Shown: positions 30,704 through 38,453 of the stretch, piece by piece
Layout: every line of letters begins with the position of its first letter
Numbering within the stretch: position 1 is the first letter of the stretch
Source: Traorella massiliensis
Lineage (GTDB): Bacteria; Bacillota_I; Bacilli_A; Erysipelotrichales; Erysipelotrichaceae
NCBI RefSeq assembly: GCF_900104665.1
Contig: NZ_LT629967.1
Coordinates: forward strand, 1-38,453
Direction: 5' to 3'
DNA: 38,453 nucleotides
Translations under genes and position numbers: made by a program
The notes under the pieces: generated by a model
Databases searched by the model: none
What the model saw: only the letters and a program-made list of their open reading frames with translations
What the model was told of the DNA's origin: nothing

Positions 30704-31648
30704 TTAATTCTCTTGTTTTCGATATGTCGCAGCAATCTCAGCCATTTTATTCAAACGATGCCGCATTCCCGACTTAGATATCGTTTCTAAATATTCTTGT
30801 TCATAATATTCACAAAGCTCATTTAAGCTGGCTTCCGGATGTTTTTTTCGAAGCAGTGCTACTTGCTTGATCTTGAATGGCAAAAATTCCAATGCACCAT
30901 AATTTTCTAAATATTCAATATCTTCACATTGTTTCTTGCCCGCTGCTAATGATTTCATTTCATTGGCAAAATCACAATTATCCAAACGTGTCAATGAATT
31001 CATAAAATCACGCTGGATACGTACATCTTCAAATTCAAAGACGGAAGATGTTGCCTCGATACATTTCAGAAAATCAGCGATCTTTTCACTTGATTTTAAA
31101 TATACAACTTTCTGGTTTCGACGAGCAATAATTTTTGCCGGAAGATAAAAACGCTCCATCAGTTTTTGAATAAACTTAGCCAGTTTTTCATCACTCGTGG
31201 CAATCTCTAAATGATAGTTAGTCTTATTCGGTGAATTTACACTTCCTCCTGCCAGAAAAGCTCCTGCTAGAAAAGCCCTTGCACAACAGTCTTTACTGAC
31301 CATCTTGGCTGTCGGATGGCTTCTAAGACCATTTTTATCCATGATTTCAAGATCATTTAAGATCATTTGCGTATTATCAAAAATACGCAAAACATAAATG
31401 TTATTCTTCTTCAGATTCATTTTTTTCATAACAGAAAGCTCGCTATGGATCTGATAATGCTCCTTTAACAGCTTCAAGATTTTCTTAGCTGTAGGAGCAC
31501 TCTCACTTTGAATCGTCAGATACATTCCTTGTGCATTTATATTCAGTGTCGAACACATTTTAATCAAAGCACTGCACTGAGCTTTAGCACAGCAATCCTT
31601 CAGCTCATTGGCAGCAACCTCGCTCTTTACCGAAGCCGTAAAAGACAT
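30704..31648 (-). CDS. whiA: DNA-binding protein WhiA
   Basis: A 314-residue protein of the WhiA family. The N-terminal half resembles a LAGLIDADG endonuclease fold without activity (CCARAFLAGAFLAGGSVNSP). The C terminus has a helix-turn-helix (HPEASLNELCEYYEQEYLETISKSGMRHRLNK region, about 270-305). It acts in cell division and chromosome organisation in Bacillota. It follows yvcK by 4 bp in the conserved rapZ-yvcK-whiA operon. Confidence 0.96.
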   Translation of the reverse strand: MSFTASVKSEVAANELKDCCAKAQCSALIKMCSTLNINAQGMYLTIQSESAPTAKKILKLLKEHYQIHSELSVMKKMNLKKNNIYVLRIFDNTQMILNDLEIMDKNGLRSHPTAKMVSKDCCARAFLAGAFLAGGSVNSPNKTNYHLEIATSDEKLAKFIQKLMERFYLPAKIIARRNQKVVYLKSSEKIADFLKCIEATSSVFEFEDVRIQRDFMNSLTRLDNCDFANEMKSLAAGKKQCEDIEYLENYGALEFLPFKIKQVALLRKKHPEASLNELCEYYEQEYLETISKSGMRHRLNKMAEIAATYRKQEN

Positions 31649-31652
31649 CGAA

Positions 31653-32591
31653 TCAACTCTCTTTCAACAATTTGATAACAAAGTCTCGAATCTTGACTGG
31701 ATCATGACGGATAAAATCACCTTTCACATCCAAAAGATCCTCTAAAATAATATTATAGTCATGCTTATTCTGTTTGATTTTCACAGGATAAAATCCTTTA
31801 TTTTCATATTTCTTCAATAAGCTGTCACTGGCATTATTAGGAGCTACGATCACATTTGGAACAATCCCTTTAAAAGTATGCTTCTCCAAAGCTTCTACAT
31901 GATCTTCAACCGAATAATAATCTGTTTCACCCGGCTGACTCATTGCATTGCACATATAATACCTGGTAGCCTTTGATTTTTTTATCGCATCACAGATACC
32001 ATCTATGATCAGACATGGAATAACGCTCGTATAAAGTGAGCCAATACCAATAAAAATCACATCCGCCTGAATGATCGCATCCATTGCTTCAGGATTCGCT
32101 TCTACTTTTTCATCATAAAAAATTTCCCGAATGCGATTATCAAAATTAGGAATATTGCTTTCACCACGTACTACCGTTCCATCACTCATTCTCGCAAATA
32201 ACGTAATGACCTGTGTTGTCGCAGGAAGAATCGTTCCCTTCACATTCAAAATCTTGCTGATCTCACTGATCGCATCCATGAAACTGCCTTCTTTTTCCGT
32301 CAAGGCTGTCAAGATCAAATTTCCTAGATTATGACCACCCACATCATCTTCACCTTCAAAACGATATTCCATCAGATGCGTAAAAAGCGTTTCTTCTTTC
32401 GCTAAGGCACACATGACATTACGGATATCTCCCATAGCCGGTATATGAAATTGCCTCCTTAGTCTTCCCGTACTGCCTCCATCATCAGCCACTGTCACAA
32501 TCGTCGTAATATTGATATCCGCTACCTGTTTTAAACCTTTTAAGATGACAGACTGTCCGCTGCCGCCACCAATTACTACTACATTTTTCAT
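31653..32591 (-). CDS. yvcK: YvcK family protein (gluconeogenesis factor)
   Basis: A 312-residue protein starting MKNVVVIGGGSGQSVILKGL, the family's Gly-rich nucleotide-binding loop. TVADDGGSTGRLRRQ and the GDIRN motif follow. It supports growth on gluconeogenic carbon sources and cell-wall homeostasis in Bacillus and is thought to bind UDP-sugars. It lies 3 bp after rapZ. Its vicinity to MurNAc genes is suggestive but not evidence of function. Confidence 0.95.
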   Translation of the reverse strand: MKNVVVIGGGSGQSVILKGLKQVADINITTIVTVADDGGSTGRLRRQFHIPAMGDIRNVMCALAKEETLFTHLMEYRFEGEDDVGGHNLGNLILTALTEKEGSFMDAISEISKILNVKGTILPATTQVITLFARMSDGTVVRGESNIPNFDNRIREIFYDEKVEANPEAMDAIIQADVIFIGIGSLYTSVIPCLIIDGICDAIKKSKATRYYMCNAMSQPGETDYYSVEDHVEALEKHTFKGIVPNVIVAPNNASDSLLKKYENKGFYPVKIKQNKHDYNIILEDLLDVKGDFIRHDPVKIRDFVIKLLKES

Positions 32592-32594
32592 AAT

Positions 32595-33449
32595 TTATTC
32601 CTTTATTTCCCGATGCGACTTATAACAGTTCCACTTTTTAGAATAGTGTTCATATAAATAATTCGTAATCGTCACTGAACGATGCTGTCCGCCCGTACAG
32701 CCAATTCCTACAGTTAAATGATTCTTACCTTCTTTTTCATATTCTGGAAGCACATAATCTAAAAATTCAACAATATGACGAATACACTCCTGAGTTGCAT
32801 CATATTTCATCACATAACTATATACCGCTAAATCATTTCCAGTAAGATTTTTTAATTCTTCCACATAGAAGGGATTTGGCAAAAAACGCACATCAAATAA
32901 TAAATCACTGTCCATTGGAATTCCATTTTTATAACCAAAGGAAACAAAAGAAATACTAAAAGACGGTTTTTCTCCTAATTTCAAATAATCTTCAATCTGA
33001 TTTTTCAATTGTGCAACTGGCAGATAAGTCGTATCGATCCGATAAATACTAGCTCTTTCTTTAATAGCGTTAAAATACTCTCTCTCCGACTCAATTGCTT
33101 CTTCTAAGGTATTTGCCATATGATTCACCAGAAAAGGATGCTGACGGCGAGTAAATTTATAACGTTTTAAAAGCCTATCATTACTAGCATCTAAAAACAA
33201 GACCCTTACATTCATCCCAATATTTTCAAAATAAACTAAAAATTTAGTATAATCTAAAGCTGTTGTCGCAAGTGCTACATTATGATAACGGACATCACTT
33301 TTCCCTTTCAATAGTTTCCCAAGCTCATGAATCAGTTCAACAGGAAACTGGTCAATACAGTGATACCCCATATCTTCCAATATAGACATTGCAGTGGTTT
33401 TCCCTGCACCTGACATCCCTGTTATCAGTACAATATTAACATCTTCCAT
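32595..33449 (-). CDS. rapZ: RapZ-family nucleotide-binding protein
   Basis: A 284-residue P-loop protein. Walker A is GMSGAGKTT (11-19) and the C-terminal RapZ signature is GCTGGQHRSVTI near 248-259. In E. coli RapZ senses glucosamine-6-phosphate and controls the mRNA of its synthase; the Gram-positive protein (YvcJ) is less understood. First gene of the rapZ-yvcK-whiA operon, transcribed away from the MurNAc locus. GAGGGTG precedes the start. Confidence 0.95.
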   Translation of the reverse strand: MEDVNIVLITGMSGAGKTTAMSILEDMGYHCIDQFPVELIHELGKLLKGKSDVRYHNVALATTALDYTKFLVYFENIGMNVRVLFLDASNDRLLKRYKFTRRQHPFLVNHMANTLEEAIESEREYFNAIKERASIYRIDTTYLPVAQLKNQIEDYLKLGEKPSFSISFVSFGYKNGIPMDSDLLFDVRFLPNPFYVEELKNLTGNDLAVYSYVMKYDATQECIRHIVEFLDYVLPEYEKEGKNHLTVGIGCTGGQHRSVTITNYLYEHYSKKWNCYKSHREIKE

Positions 33450-33552
33450 TGGCTCACCCTCTTTTCATATAGTTAGTTTAGCACATTTTAAGAAATGAGA
33501 AAAGAAGAACAGAAAAGTGCTACGAGTTACAAAATTTTAAGCAAAGAAAAAG

Positions 33553-33580
33553 TTATGATATTAAGTTTTATCCATATAAT
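33553..33580 (+). promoter_or_regulatory. Possible promoter for a short leader RNA before murR
   Basis: TTATGA (33553-33558), 16 bases, perfect TATAAT (33575-33580). The -35 is weak. The start would be near 33587, about 50 nt before the orphan terminator hairpin. Confidence 0.4.
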
Positions 33581-33634
33581 GCAATTGAATGTTATATATT
33601 ACAGGATTACGCAAAGCTTTCTTTGAACGTCTCT

Positions 33635-33662
33635 AGGCAGGTTTTACCTGCCTTTTATTTTG
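33635..33662 (+). terminator. Orphan terminator hairpin upstream of the MurR regulator gene
   Basis: AGGCAGG, loop TTTT, CCTGCC, then TTTTATTTTG on the plus strand, about 30 bp before the regulator ATG. No gene ends just upstream on this strand, so it should terminate a short leader RNA. It may be an attenuator or the end of a small RNA. Confidence 0.7.
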
Positions 33663-33690
33663 TTTTCATCAGTCAGCATAAAGGTATTTT

Positions 33691-34578
33691 ATGATGATTC
33701 AGGATATAATGAAGCTGAAAGATGAGGCTCTTATGAAAAAAACATTATATCGCCTTGAAATCTATTATAAGCAGCATGCTACTGAAAGTGAGCGTGAGTT
33801 TCTGCTTTTTATTCTCAATCATACTCGTGAAGCGATTGAAATGGATATTCACACATTGGCGAAACAAAACTATTGCAGTGCTTCAACGATCGTACGTGTA
33901 TGCAAGAAAAACGGGTTTAAAGGATTCCGTGAATTAAAGCTGGCATTAATGAATGATTTACAATTTAATGAAGAATTGATGCAAAGCAAAATTGAAAACC
34001 TGACCAGTACTCAAAAAGTGATTCCTCTTGTACTCAATGAAAACATACGTTCGATACAAAATACCTATGCTCTTTTAGACATGAATGAACTAGAAATTAT
34101 TATCCGTCTTTTAGTCAATACACCTTTTATCAGTTTATTTGGTATTGGTGCCAGTTTCTTGGTTGCTAAAGATTTCCAGCAGAAATTTGAACGTATCAGC
34201 AAGAAAACCTTTCTTTATGAAGATATTCATTTACAATTAGTTCATTCTACTAACTTTGAAAAGAAGGACCTAGGTATTATTTTTTCATATTCTGGATTGA
34301 CAAAAGAAATGCTTGAGATTGCTCATAATATCAAAGAAAGAGGCGGTATTTTGATTGCGGTCACGAAATATGGTACCAGCAAACTGCTTTCTTTGAGTGA
34401 TTATAATTTATATGTTCCTAACAGTGAAGCATCTTTGCGGATCAGTGCCAGTTCTAGCAGGATATCACAGCTTTGTATCGTAGATATTCTTTATCATACT
34501 TATCTAACTAAGGTACATGAACGTTCTATGGATAAAATCATATCTACTAATAAATTATTGGAAAAAACTGGAACTTAG
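33691..34578 (+). CDS. RpiR-family transcriptional regulator (MurR-like)
   Basis: A 295-residue regulator. The N-terminal HTH_6 domain covers about 1-80 (FILNHTREAIEMDIHTLAKQ, then SASTIVRVCKKNGFKGFREL). A SIS sugar-phosphate-binding domain covers about 120-260 (ISLFGIGASFLVAKDFQQKF and IIFSYSGLTKEM). It is adjacent to murQ and a MurP-type PTS, so it probably senses MurNAc-6-phosphate and controls that operon. The start follows AAAGG by 7 bases. Divergent from rapZ. Confidence 0.85.
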   Translation: MMIQDIMKLKDEALMKKTLYRLEIYYKQHATESEREFLLFILNHTREAIEMDIHTLAKQNYCSASTIVRVCKKNGFKGFRELKLALMNDLQFNEELMQSKIENLTSTQKVIPLVLNENIRSIQNTYALLDMNELEIIIRLLVNTPFISLFGIGASFLVAKDFQQKFERISKKTFLYEDIHLQLVHSTNFEKKDLGIIFSYSGLTKEMLEIAHNIKERGGILIAVTKYGTSKLLSLSDYNLYVPNSEASLRISASSSRISQLCIVDILYHTYLTKVHERSMDKIISTNKLLEKTGT

Positions 34579-34630
34579 CAGCTATTTCATGTCAATCGAT
34601 GGTACTTTGTTTCAAACTTGTGGCACTTTA

Positions 34631-34659
34631 TTGTAAATGTAAGCGTTTATGTTTATAGT
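34631..34659 (+). promoter_or_regulatory. Promoter of murQ-murP
   Basis: TTGTAA (34631-34636), 17 bases, TATAGT (34654-34659), about 20 bp before the murQ AUG and its AGGAGG. Confidence 0.75.
34638..34651 (+). promoter_or_regulatory. cre-like (CcpA) site inside the murQ promoter
   Basis: TGTAAGCGTTTATG matches the catabolite-responsive element consensus TGWAANCGNTNWCA at all but the last two positions. It lies in the -35/-10 spacer, where CcpA would block RNA polymerase. Confidence 0.55.
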
Positions 34660-34679
34660 GAAGGCAGGAGGTAAAGCTG

Positions 34680-35582
34680 ATGATTGATTTATCTAAGATG
34701 GTGACTGAACAGGCAAATCCTAATACACAGAATCTTAGTTTCATGAGTATTCAGGAAGCTGTCAGGATCATGAACAAAGAAGACTACAATGCCGTAAGAT
34801 GTATTGAAAGTCAATATGACATGATTGCGAAAGTAATTGCTCTGACTAGTAATGTTCTTGAAAATAAAGGACGCATCATTTATATGGGTGCCGGAACAAG
34901 CGGCCGTTTAGGTGTTTTGGATGCTGTCGAATGTCCTCCAACATTCAATGTCGATGCGAATACCGTTATTGGTTTGATTGCTGGTGGTGAAACAGCTTTT
35001 GTAAAGGCTGTTGAAGGGGCTGAGGATTCTAAAGAACTGGGTGAAGAAGAATTACGTAAAATTCAGTTATGTGCAGATGACATCGTAATTGGGATTGCTG
35101 CAAGTGGTCGCACACCTTATGTTATTGGAGGCTTAAAATATGCCCAAAGCATAAATGCGGCAACATGTGCAATCGTATGTAACCCGCATAGTGAAATTAA
35201 GAAAATCACTCCTTTAACGATTGAAATTGTACCAGGACCAGAAGTATTGACTGGTTCAACACGTTTAAAAGCAGCAACTGCTACTAAGATGGTGCTGAAC
35301 ATGATTTCAACGATCAGTATGATCCGTATTGGGAAAATTTATCAGAATTATATGGTAGATGTGAAAATGAGCAATGAGAAGCTGTTCTCACGTGGCACAA
35401 ACATTGTTTGCAGCGTTACCTGCTGCACAAAAGAAACAGCGTTAAAAGCGCTGGAAGAAGCTAAAGGAAATGTCCGCCTTGCAATCGTTATGATTCTGCT
35501 TGACTGTGACTCTTTGCAGGCTAAAGAAGCCCTACTGAAAGTAAACGGACGTATTCAGGATTTAATTGACGAGGAGGAATAA
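34680..35582 (+). CDS. murQ: N-acetylmuramic acid 6-phosphate etherase
   Basis: A 300-residue SIS-domain lyase. The signature YMGAGTSGRLGVLDAVECPP (69-88) contains catalytic Glu84; a second acid, Glu115, lies in AVEGAEDS. It cleaves the lactyl ether of MurNAc-6-phosphate, giving GlcNAc-6-phosphate and lactate, for recycling or catabolism of peptidoglycan. AGGAGG precedes the start. It is coupled to the downstream PTS gene (2 bp gap). Length and motifs are normal. Confidence 0.96.
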   Translation: MIDLSKMVTEQANPNTQNLSFMSIQEAVRIMNKEDYNAVRCIESQYDMIAKVIALTSNVLENKGRIIYMGAGTSGRLGVLDAVECPPTFNVDANTVIGLIAGGETAFVKAVEGAEDSKELGEEELRKIQLCADDIVIGIAASGRTPYVIGGLKYAQSINAATCAIVCNPHSEIKKITPLTIEIVPGPEVLTGSTRLKAATATKMVLNMISTISMIRIGKIYQNYMVDVKMSNEKLFSRGTNIVCSVTCCTKETALKALEEAKGNVRLAIVMILLDCDSLQAKEALLKVNGRIQDLIDEEE

Positions 35583-35584
35583 AT

Positions 35585-37000
35585 ATGTCAAACATGGATC
35601 TTGCGAAAAGACTTGTGGAATTACTTGGCGGCAGAGAAAATGTCGTCAAAGCAACAAACTGTATGACTCGTTTAAGAGTTGTATGTAAAGATGCTTCAAA
35701 AGTAGATACTGAAGAAATAAAAAATACCGAAGGTGTTTTAGGACTTGTCATCGATCATGATAGTTATCAGATCGTATTAGGCCCTGGAAAAGCTAAAAAA
35801 ATTACTGATATCTGTATTCAAGAGCTTCATCTTCCAAAAGAAAACACAGATTGGCAAGAAAATAAATCAGCCATGAAAGAATCTCAAAAAAACAACCGTC
35901 TTAAAGATGGTATGAAGCTGATTGCGGAAATCTTTATTCCATTGATACCAGCTGTTATTGCCGCTGGCTTATTTAATGGCTTTGCTTCCCTTATTGGTCA
36001 AATGATCAGTGATGGCATGCTCTCAGGTGATATTTTCAGAATGATTCAGCTGATTTTCTCACTGTTTGGTACTGCCTTCTTAGGGTACTTTGCTATTTTC
36101 ACCGGAATTCGTTCTGCTGAAGTATTTGGGGCAACCCCAGCCCTTGGCGGTATGATTGGCGGTATGAGCATTGGTGCTGCTTTAGTAGATATTTCCATGA
36201 TGTTAGGATTATATAACGAAGCCGTTCCTTTAGAATCTGTCTTAACAACAGGCAAAGGTGGAATTATTGGTGTTATTTTCGGTGTCTGGATCTTATCCAT
36301 CGTTGAAAAAAATATTCGTAAAAGAGTTCCTGATGTTTTAGATCTTATTATCACACCATTTACAAGCCTTCTAATCGCTGGCATTATCTTTATCTTTGTT
36401 ATCATGCCGTTAGCCGGTTTTGTCAGTGATGGCTTAGTTTCGATCTTAAGCATTATCATTAACTCAACCAATCCATTTATCCGCATCGTTAGTGGCTTTA
36501 TCTTATCCGCCATCTTCCTGCCGATGGTGCTGCTTGGATTACATCATGGTTTGATTCCTATATATGCCGTACAGCTTGAAGCCATGGGCGGTGTATCTTT
36601 ATTCCCAGTACTGGCAATGGCTGGTGCAGGTCAGGTTGGTGCAGCTATCGCTATCTATATAGTTGCGAAAAGAGTTGGCAACAAACGATTACAAGGGATC
36701 ATTACCGGTGCCCTTCCAGCTGGTTTCTTAGGCGTTGGCGAACCATTGATTTACGGTGTTACATTTCCAATGTTTAAACCGTTTATTACTGCTGGTTTAG
36801 GAGCAGGTTTTGGCGGTGCCTATATCATGTTTACACAGGTACTCGCTAACGCATGGGGGCCTAGCGGTATGGTTGCTATACCATTGATGCAAGGTACTAG
36901 CGGTATGATGAATTACTTTATTGGACTTGTCATTTCTTATGTAGCCGGCTTTATTATCACAAAGATGGTTATCAAAGACAGTGACGTACAAAACGTTTAA
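35585..37000 (+). CDS. murP: PTS EIIBC component, MurNAc-specific type
   Basis: A 471-residue membrane transporter. The EIIB domain (1-85) carries the phosphorylated Cys26 in KATNCMTRLR. A linker rich in Lys/Asn follows, then an EIIC domain of about ten hydrophobic segments (about 115-465), including LLGLHHGLIPIYAV and PAGFLGVGEPLIYGV. No EIIA domain is fused, as in E. coli MurP, so an EIIA must come from elsewhere. MurNAc specificity rests on the neighbours murQ and the RpiR regulator; another amino sugar is possible. GAGGAGG precedes the ATG. Confidence 0.85.
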   Translation: MSNMDLAKRLVELLGGRENVVKATNCMTRLRVVCKDASKVDTEEIKNTEGVLGLVIDHDSYQIVLGPGKAKKITDICIQELHLPKENTDWQENKSAMKESQKNNRLKDGMKLIAEIFIPLIPAVIAAGLFNGFASLIGQMISDGMLSGDIFRMIQLIFSLFGTAFLGYFAIFTGIRSAEVFGATPALGGMIGGMSIGAALVDISMMLGLYNEAVPLESVLTTGKGGIIGVIFGVWILSIVEKNIRKRVPDVLDLIITPFTSLLIAGIIFIFVIMPLAGFVSDGLVSILSIIINSTNPFIRIVSGFILSAIFLPMVLLGLHHGLIPIYAVQLEAMGGVSLFPVLAMAGAGQVGAAIAIYIVAKRVGNKRLQGIITGALPAGFLGVGEPLIYGVTFPMFKPFITAGLGAGFGGAYIMFTQVLANAWGPSGMVAIPLMQGTSGMMNYFIGLVISYVAGFIITKMVIKDSDVQNV

Positions 37001-37031
37001 TATAAGCTAATATTATATTTATAACTCATAA

Positions 37032-37072
37032 GCATGTGTAAAATCTTAATTAGATCTTGCACATGTTTTTTG
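37032..37072 (+). terminator. Terminator after murP
   Basis: GCATGTG and CACATG form the outer stem with an inner AATCT/AGATC stem, followed by six T. The insertion sequence begins right at the end of the T-run. Confidence 0.8.
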
Positions 37073-37076
37073 GGCG

Positions 37077-37094
37077 CTTTAAAAAATAGCGGGG
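37077..37094 (+). repeat. Terminal-repeat-like motif, copy 1
   Basis: CTTTAAAAAATAGCGGGG, inside the insertion-sequence end. Matches copy 2 at 16 of 18 bases. Confidence 0.65.
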
Positions 37095-37108
37095 AAAAAT
37101 AAAAAAAC

Positions 37109-37126
37109 CTTTAAATATTAGCGGGG
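37109..37126 (+). repeat. Terminal-repeat-like motif, copy 2
   Basis: CTTTAAATATTAGCGGGG, 32 bp after copy 1 (about three helical turns). Its 3' part also forms the 5' arm of a perfect 8-bp palindrome AGCGGGGT/ACCCCGCT. Confidence 0.65.
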
Positions 37127-37134
37127 TGAATTTA

Positions 37135-37154
37135 CCCCGCTGAAATTTTAAAGG
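37135..37154 (-). repeat. Terminal-repeat-like motif, inverted copy 3
   Basis: On the minus strand CTTTAAAATTTCAGCGGGG resembles copies 1 and 2. With copy 2 it makes a long imperfect palindrome (about 37108-37154) that could also act as a terminator or a transposase site. Confidence 0.6.
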
Positions 37155-37193
37155 AGCCTACTTTCATTCTAAAAATCAATCATTAATTAAAGG

Positions 37194-38453
37194 TTATTTA
37201 TGTTTCCTATAGGTGACTCTTTTGGCGCCTTTTCTTTTGACTTTTGTCTTCTTTTCAGTAATAGAGTAAGTTTCATATAGGTTCTGCGAATAAAGAAACT
37301 TGTTCCTTGCTCTCTCAAAATTAGTAAATCCGTTGGCATTGCTGATGATCTTTTTTATATAAGTATTCTTTCCTTCGATAGGTCCGTTTGATAAACGCCT
37401 TTCATCAATCCATACAAATGAGTTTAAGATTTCATCCTTCCAGCTTCGAAGAGTCCCCGCACATCCCTTCATTTCCTCAATGCCTGAATCAAGCATATCC
37501 TTGAAAAGTTTATTCAGCTCTTCTTCTTTTGTCTTCCGATTGGTGAAACGCTTCCTGTCGCTGCTGTTGAAGCGAATAAATCTTTCCTTTAGAAAATAAG
37601 CTGTTTTTAAATGGCTATCCATTTGAAGAAGCAGATCAGCCAGATCCCTTTCTGTGATGGAATAACCCAGAATCATATCCTTTTTCTTCTTTTCGAATTC
37701 CAGTTCATTTCGATTCTTCAGTAACAGCTCGTATCTGTTTTTCAGAAGGCTGTAGGAAAACATATCACCGTTTTCTTTCTTCCTGCGCATGATCCGTTTT
37801 CTCAGAGTGTTCAGTGCATCATTGACTCTTTTTGCAGCGTGGAACGGATCGATGCAGACAGCAGCATTGGGGAAATACACAGAGGCAATATCCCTGTAGT
37901 TGCGGTACATATCGATGATGATATACTTTACAGCTTTTCTTTCCCGCAAAGGGATGGAATAGAAATAGTCACTTAAATGTTGGACATGTCTGGATTCAAG
38001 AATATCGAGGATGACTTTCTTATGGAAATCCATCATGATGAAAGCATATTTATAGCGTGAGCGCCGGTTGAAATAGAATTCATCCCAGCACAGGATATCT
38101 GTTAAGTGTTTTCTTGGGATTTGGACATGTTTATCAAAGATATCGACAACCGTTCCGACCGAGAGTCCGTAAGTGGACGCAACAGAGGAAAACGTGGAGT
38201 TGTAAGGCTTCAGAGCTTCCAGCACGCTGATGATCGTGGAAGGAGCCACCGACTTGCGGGTGGAGCCGAAAGGATGGTTTTCCACAAAAGACTTTCCACA
38301 GTGTTCGCATTTCAGACGTCTTCGCTTTGGTACTATGTCAAGAAAAAGTACCAGTTAAATTGATAGTTTTGTAATTTTGTAGTGATTGTATTTGACGATT
38401 GTAATATTCTTTTTCATATGAATCTGGACTCATGTATTGACAATGTCCATGTA
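37194..38453 (-). pseudogene. ISL3-family transposase, N terminus frameshifted and cut by the window edge
   Basis: The main frame encodes the DDE catalytic core of an ISL3-type transposase: first Asp in LCWDEFYFNRR, second in IIIDMYRNYRD followed by CIDPFHAAKRVN, and Glu in NGPIEGKNTYIKK. The zinc-finger part LKCEHCGKSF lies just upstream of the first usable start (GTG at 38285). That frame closes upstream with a TAA at 38355-38357. The preceding N-terminal sequence continues in another frame (HGHCQYM...YNRQIQSLQNYKTINL, from 38451) up to a TGA at 38338-38340. One extra base in the A5 run at 38343-38347 would explain it. The break may be real, programmed or a base-calling error. The first 5' part is outside the window. 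Confidence 0.7.

Larger units (their letters stand above)
37072..38453 (-). mobile_element. ISL3-like insertion sequence, right end beyond the window
   Basis: The visible left end begins GGGCGCTTTAAAAAATAGCG, similar in layout to ISL3-family terminal repeats (GGC...CTTT...TAG.GGG). The transposase reads inward from the other, unseen end. The left end abuts the murP terminator. Target duplication cannot be checked because the other end is missing. Confidence 0.75.

Noticed and set aside
33587-33660. Resemblance of ACGCAAAGC...GGCAGG before the MurR-like gene to a cyclic-di-GMP (GEMM) riboswitch
   Set aside because: Only short fragments match; the second half of the fold and the tetraloop/receptor are missing and the region is too short.
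36046-36513. Minus-strand 155-codon frame inside murP
   Set aside because: Antisense shadow of a membrane protein gene, rich in Ile/Pro/Lys with no start signal.

Overview
This 38.5 kb window looks like chromosome from a low-GC Gram-positive bacterium. The gene order (cysS, mrnC, rlmB, sigma factor, rpmG, secE, nusG, rplK, rplA, rplJ, rplL, rsmC, rpoB, rpoC), the T-box leader, the RapZ/YvcK/WhiA cluster and the CcpA-type site all point to Bacillota. The 16S sequence and the Mollicutes-like rifampicin region of RpoB suggest the Erysipelotrichia, but I cannot name a genus. Nearly everything reads leftward (minus strand); only the MurNAc genes at 33.7-37.0 kb read rightward.

Left part: a complete rRNA operon (16S-23S-5S, positions 4853 down to 31, no spacer tRNA) with a strong promoter, an A-rich upstream element, processing stems around 16S and 23S, and a terminator. 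Upstream of it lies a five-gene sugar-type ABC cluster (5173-10655): lipoprotein binding protein, a cytosolic alkaline-phosphatase-superfamily phosphodiesterase, a MsmK/UgpC-type ATPase and two permeases. It probably imports a phosphodiester or sugar-phosphate-like compound that is cleaved inside the cell. A PfkB-family kinase sits between this cluster and rpoC.

Centre (11.7-27.6 kb): the transcription/translation core: RNA polymerase beta and beta' subunits, RsmC-like methyltransferase, L7/L12, L10, L1, L11, a small lipoprotein, NusG, SecE, L33, a SigH-position sigma factor, RlmB, Mini-RNase III and CysS. Good promoters with 17-bp spacing lie next to the stop codon of the preceding gene at several points (rpmG, the lipoprotein, rplK, rplJ, rpoB), so the block is cut into several transcription units. 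RNA regulators are visible: a cysteine T-box before cysS, an L10 leader with attenuator before rplJ, and a candidate L1-binding hairpin before rplK.

Right part: gapA with its own promoter and terminator; an Eis-like acetyltransferase; two small membrane proteins, one resembling a degenerate staphylococcal-nuclease domain; and the rapZ-yvcK-whiA operon. A divergent MurNAc utilisation locus follows: an RpiR/MurR regulator, MurQ etherase and a MurP-type PTS EIIBC, with a catabolite-repression-like site inside the murQ promoter and an unexplained terminator hairpin before the regulator. The window ends inside an ISL3-like insertion sequence whose transposase shows a reading-frame break near its zinc-finger N terminus. 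Its visible end carries three copies of a terminal-repeat-like motif.

No CRISPR array, tRNA, prophage or defence system was seen. The most interesting leads are the phosphodiesterase-ABC cluster, the Asn in the rifampicin pocket, the orphan leader before murR, the nuclease-like membrane protein and the RNA regulatory elements.
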